Origin: Streptomyces rimosus
Lineage (GTDB): Bacteria > Actinomycetota > Actinomycetes > Streptomycetales > Streptomycetaceae
Assembly: GCF_008704655.1 (NCBI RefSeq)
Contig: NZ_CP023688.1
Location: 806,001 to 870,000, forward strand
DNA length: 64,000 nt
Direction: 5' to 3'
The notes under the pieces: generated by a model
What the model saw: the letters and a program-made list of their open reading frames with translations, nothing else
Databases searched by the model: none
What the model was told of the DNA's origin: nothing
Shown here: piece after piece, positions 61,446 to 64,000 of the stretch
Layout of the letters: each line of letters opens with the position of its first letter
Numbering within the stretch: position 1 is the first letter of the stretch
Position numbers and translations under genes: made by a program

Positions 61446-61718
61446 ATGGCTGCGCCATTCTTGCCGGCCCTGCGGCAGGGTGGCGTTGTGAGATTCGGGG
61501 GCAGAATGGCTCCCGGGGCGGACTCCATTGCCGATGTGTTCGTCGCACTGTCGCAGGGAGACCAGCGGCGGTGGGGCGAGTGCTGCTTGCGAGAAACGAC
61601 ACTGAACGGTCGCCGCAGTGCATGGCACCTTTGCGACTGCGCCACCTGCGGGCCCGAGCTCGCCCAGGCGGCGCGAGCGGCTACATCACCGCGTCGGTCT
61701 GCAACGGGCCTGCGGTGA
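61446..61718 (+). CDS. Possible small Cys-rich protein
   Basis: 90 codons from ATG 61446. A segment WGECCLRETTLNGRRSAWHL and CDCATCGPELAQAARAA has a pattern that could bind metal. No ribosome binding site is evident and the 3' end overlaps the opposing SnoaL-like gene. Confidence 0.25.
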   Translation: MAAPFLPALRQGGVVRFGGRMAPGADSIADVFVALSQGDQRRWGECCLRETTLNGRRSAWHLCDCATCGPELAQAARAATSPRRSATGLR

Positions 61719-62088
61719 AGCGCAGTTCACGAACGCGCACCGGATCCTCGTCGGCGAGGTAGAAGATGTGCGTGAACGGGGCGCGCACCACGCGGTCCGG
61801 TTCGCTCTTCTTGGCCATGGTGGCCTCTCCCCGCAGAAGGCGGACACCGTCGCCCGCGGTCCAGAACTCCAGGACCTCGTGCGTGATGACCAGCGGCTCG
61901 TCGATCTTGACGAAGAACGCCTTGATGGCCTCGATACCGTGGATGTGCGCGGTGCCGAAGAACATGTCGGTGTCCTCCGTCAACGGCGCGAAACCCTCAT
62001 CGAACTCCAGCGTGTCGATGGCGCCCATGAACTTCACGACCCACTCGGGCACCGCCGCTGCCTGCGCCGTGTTCGCCACCGCCATCAT
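61681..62088 (-). CDS. SnoaL-like (NTF2-fold) protein
   Basis: 135 residues from ATG 62088. One NTF2-like domain: AVPEWVVKFMGAIDTLEFDE, GFAPLTEDTDMFFGTAHIHG, IEAIKAFFVKIDEPLVITHE, VLEFWTAGDGVRLLRGEATM, then FTHIFYLADEDPVRVRELRF. Length and layout are those of SnoaL-like cyclase, isomerase or small-ligand-binding proteins. No biosynthetic partners adjacent, so the substrate cannot be guessed. Confidence 0.7.
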   Translation of the reverse strand: MMAVANTAQAAAVPEWVVKFMGAIDTLEFDEGFAPLTEDTDMFFGTAHIHGIEAIKAFFVKIDEPLVITHEVLEFWTAGDGVRLLRGEATMAKKSEPDRVVRAPFTHIFYLADEDPVRVRELRFTAGPLQTDAVM

Positions 62089-62781
62089 CCTCGCCCTCAC
62101 CCTCATGTCTCGAACGAGCTGCCGTCCACCGTAACCCGACGGCCCCGCAGCCGGATCAGCGGATAGCGACCGGGCTGACGGGGGAACCGGCCCCGCCGGT
62201 GATGCGCAGCGCCGTGGCCGTGAGAAAGCAGTCGTCCCAGTGGCCGTCGGCGCGGCAGGCCTCGGCGAGGTCTCGAGCTGCCCCATCTCACCCAGCAGCA
62301 TGCCGCCCCGGCTTGAGCATCGTGACCGTCCGGGTGATCGTGACGCCGCCCAGCCCCCCGTGCGCTGGGTGCCGCCGGCCTCCAGGCGGTCGACGACGAA
62401 CAGCTCACGGCGGCGCCGGCACAGCGTGCGTTGGGCGGCGGCCACGATGCCGGGACGCTCGATCAGCAGGCAGGGGCCAAGCATCTCCATGGCGCCGGCC
62501 GGGACGCAGGCCGAGCGCGAGCGGCAGCCCTGCGCGCACTCCGCCGGTCGCTGCGTCATCGCAGACCACCCCGCCGCACCACAACGACCGGGGCAGGCCC
62601 TCCCGCCAGGTACCCGCATAGGCCGACACTCGTGCTCCAGCCTCGTCTGGGCCGCAAGGACAAGGATCACCACAGTGCCTCCGCAGCCGCGGCCTCCTGG
62701 GCAGCCACTGCATCCACCTCGGTCCGGTGATGGACTGGTGAGATGTCCGGGCTGGGTGCATGCGACCCACAGTGATGCCGT
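62089..62781 (-). other. Decayed region with gene fragments
   Basis: About 690 bases with two minus-strand protein-like pieces in different frames: ADGHWDDCFLTATALRITGG ending SPVSPVAIR near 62158, and LLIERPGIVAAAQRTLCRRR followed by RELFVVDRLEAGG near 62400-62480. Neither can be assigned. The right end (62555-62781) is the better copy of the repeat also found at 57150. Confidence 0.35.
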
Positions 62782-62843
62782 TTACGTGAGGTGGAGGGTG
62801 GCCAAAGCGGTGGTCCAGTCGGTGGCGATGGCCTGCTGGGCCT
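62555..62843. repeat. Parent copy of the 57150-57440 repeat
   Basis: Direct repeat partner of 57150-57440, covering the 3' end of the HNH lipoprotein gene and its downstream flank. Confidence 0.6.
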
Positions 62844-63483
62844 GGTCAAGGGTGATCTGCCCGGAGCACAGCGACTGGTGCAGCTTGTTCTCCACGGCGT
62901 CCTTGGGGTTGTTCGGGCCGCTGCCGGGCGTATGACCAGGAGACGGAGGCTCGACCCACAGGTTCCTGGCATCGTTGGGGTCGCCGCCGAGCTCCAGGGA
63001 GACGAGGTGGTCGTACTCGGCGTCGTGCAGGCCCGCGGTGTAGCCGTAGGAGCGGGCGTTCGCGGCCTTCTCGACGCTGGTGACGGACACCGGCGGCCGG
63101 ATCTTCGAGGTGTAGCCGCCCGTACGGCACACGGTGGTCTTCAGCGTGGCCTGGGTGACGTCCGGGTTCAGCGCACCCGGAGTGCACGAAGCGTCCTGCA
63201 GGGGCTGGCCGTGGACGGTGCGGTAGTGACACATACCGGGAGCGGGCTGGGCCTGGACCGTATAGTGCGCCTGCGGGCCCGGCCCCTTCGCAATCAGCGA
63301 CGCGGCGGCACCGCCGCTCCCGGAAGCGGCCGAGCGGACCGGCGCGGCGCCGGACGCCCCGGCGCTCTCACGGTGCTTGCCGCTGGCGGACCCACCGCCG
63401 TTGCCGCCGCTGCAGCCGGTGAGCAGCACAGTACCCAGCAGCACGGCCACCGTCGGCCGCAGCGCAGACGAAGACAGGAACAT
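62782..63483 (-). CDS. Secreted HNH-type nuclease-like lipoprotein
   Basis: 233 residues from ATG 63483, GGAGG five bases upstream. Lipoprotein signal with lipobox LLTGC near residue 22, then a Ser/Gly/Ala linker. The C-terminal domain contains CHYRTVHGQPLQDASCTPG and YDHLVSLELGGDPNDARNLW, where DH..SLELGG...N..NLW is the HNH nuclease-like motif of exported actinobacterial proteins. Possible role in extracellular DNA breakdown. Two strong hairpins lie between this gene and its upstream neighbour. Confidence 0.75.
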   Translation of the reverse strand: MFLSSSALRPTVAVLLGTVLLTGCSGGNGGGSASGKHRESAGASGAAPVRSAASGSGGAAASLIAKGPGPQAHYTVQAQPAPGMCHYRTVHGQPLQDASCTPGALNPDVTQATLKTTVCRTGGYTSKIRPPVSVTSVEKAANARSYGYTAGLHDAEYDHLVSLELGGDPNDARNLWVEPPSPGHTPGSGPNNPKDAVENKLHQSLCSGQITLDQAQQAIATDWTTALATLHLT

Positions 63484-63604
63484 CGCGGCCTCCGGGAGTG
63501 CGGGGACATGACCAGACTGGCAGGCCCCAGCGGTACGGGAAGCCCCCGGGAGCGTGAAGTTTCGGTACCTGCTGTGACTGCGTGGCCTGCTTCCGTCCGT
63601 GCAT

Positions 63605-63634
63605 GCTGCGGGGCCAGCGTCCTGGCCCCGCAGC
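63605..63634. terminator. Hairpin between lamin-tail and HNH genes
   Basis: A perfect 13-base stem GCTGCGGGGCCAG / CTGGCCCCGCAGC with a four-base loop. Confidence 0.65.
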
Positions 63635-63655
63635 GTGCCGCCGCGCGGGAGTACG

Positions 63656-63700
63656 GCCCCGGGTGTGCCGCAGCCCCCTCGGCTGCGGCACACCCGGGGC
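63656..63700. terminator. Very strong hairpin after the lamin-tail gene
   Basis: A perfect 20-base stem (63656-63675 with 63681-63700) and a five-base loop, 20 bases beyond the stop at 63720 on the minus strand. Confidence 0.75.
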
Positions 63701-63719
63701 CGGTGCCGGCTCTGGCCTG

Positions 63720-64000
63720 TTAGCGGTGGTTCCAGTGCTTGGTGTCGACGATGAGGTGGTGGTCGTTGCGCAGGACGGCGGTGTCGCGGTGGTTGTCCCA
63801 CGCGTAGGTGCGGCGGTCCTGGTAGACGTCGCGCATCGTGTCGTGGCCGCGGCCGGTGTGCACGCGGACCTGCTGGTGGCCTCCCAGGCGCAGGTGGAAG
63901 CGGTAGGTGGCGTGGGTGCGCCGGCTGGTCAGCGTCCAGCTGGTGAGGTTGACCGCGTGGCGGCCGGTGTTCTTCACCGTGACCCACTCGGCGTTCAGCG
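63720..64000 (-). CDS. Lamin-tail domain protein, 5' end outside window
   Basis: The last 90 or so residues of a minus-strand gene: AEWVTVKNTGRHAVNLTSWT, then RFHLRLGGHQQVRVHTGRGH and DTAVLRNDHHLIVDTKHW. This is the Ig-like lamin-tail domain found in exported actinobacterial proteins. The N-terminus, probably with a signal peptide, lies beyond 64000. Its neighbour is also a predicted exported protein. Confidence 0.75.
   Translation of the reverse strand, partial: LNAEWVTVKNTGRHAVNLTSWTLTSRRTHATYRFHLRLGGHQQVRVHTGRGHDTMRDVYQDRRTYAWDNHRDTAVLRNDHHLIVDTKHWNHR

Noticed and set aside
1..64000. Plasmid origin, telomere or attachment sites
   Set aside because: No iterons, terminal palindromes or replication genes were seen, and no matching att-like repeats flanking the conjugation block, so plasmid versus ICE cannot be decided from this window.

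Overview
The window is very GC-rich, uses GGAGG-type ribosome binding sites and GTG/TTG starts freely, and carries families typical of Streptomyces and close relatives (DUF317, DUF4913, DUF6112, SCO6880 family, gamma-butyrolactone-receptor-like TetR, GAF-ANTAR). It reads as the accessory genome of a Streptomyces: a large plasmid, an integrative conjugative element or a chromosome arm. No rRNA, tRNA, CRISPR array, intact integrase or replication origin was recognised. All functional calls rest on reading the sequence; no database search was run.

Layout. (1) 1-3315, minus strand: a partial gene, a winged-helix-like protein, a RelE-like toxin overlapping a DUF4913 gene, and a beta-class DNA methyltransferase. 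(2) 3755-12084, plus strand: the core of a type IV secretion-like conjugation apparatus. It has a two-domain cell-wall hydrolase (lysozyme-like plus NlpC/P60), a small two-helix membrane protein (DUF6112, VirB2-like in shape), a bitopic VirB8-like candidate, a VirB6/TrbL-like polytopic protein, an SCO6880-family protein and a VirB4-type ATPase. (3) 12439-17773 and 20674-28587: more than twenty small accessory genes, many built from the same few modules, including a glycosyltransferase, a decayed relaxase-like protein and two DUF317 genes. An IS5-family element and an inverted-repeat-flanked GIY-YIG gene interrupt this run. (4) 28927-36841: the VirD4/TraG-like coupling ATPase, further module proteins, a PAPS-reductase-like PP-loop protein overlapping a C5 cytosine methyltransferase, and a protein with two DnaB N-terminal-like domains. 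A TetR gene at 36838-37476 and a strong terminator close the block.

(5) 37.7-45 kb: scattered and decaying genes. These include an orphan full-length Cas8e (CasA/Cse1) followed by a casB stub, a DUF5655-type nuclease-like gene, two GAF-ANTAR regulators and a cheB remnant. (6) 45.1-53 kb: a complete respiratory nitrate reductase operon narGHJI followed by a TehA/SLAC1-type anion channel gene. (7) 53.2-64 kb: a graveyard of insertion sequences (IS30, IS630, IS5-like, other transposases), a truncated response regulator, a fused NRPS/M1-peptidase remnant and a frameshifted GT-C glycosyltransferase. Among these sit a few intact genes (TIM-barrel hydrolase-like, SnoaL-like, HNH lipoprotein, lamin-tail protein).

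The most unusual signals are in the conjugation block. (a) A roughly 75-residue module, not recognised from a known family, appears about ten times in nine proteins. (b) Many genes have a good ribosome binding site in front of a non-standard initiation codon (ATT, ATC, ACG, CTG, possibly GTC or GTA). (c) Most accessory proteins, but not the transfer machinery, end in a Pro/Ala-rich tail closed by arginines, which could be a shared export signal for the type IV apparatus.
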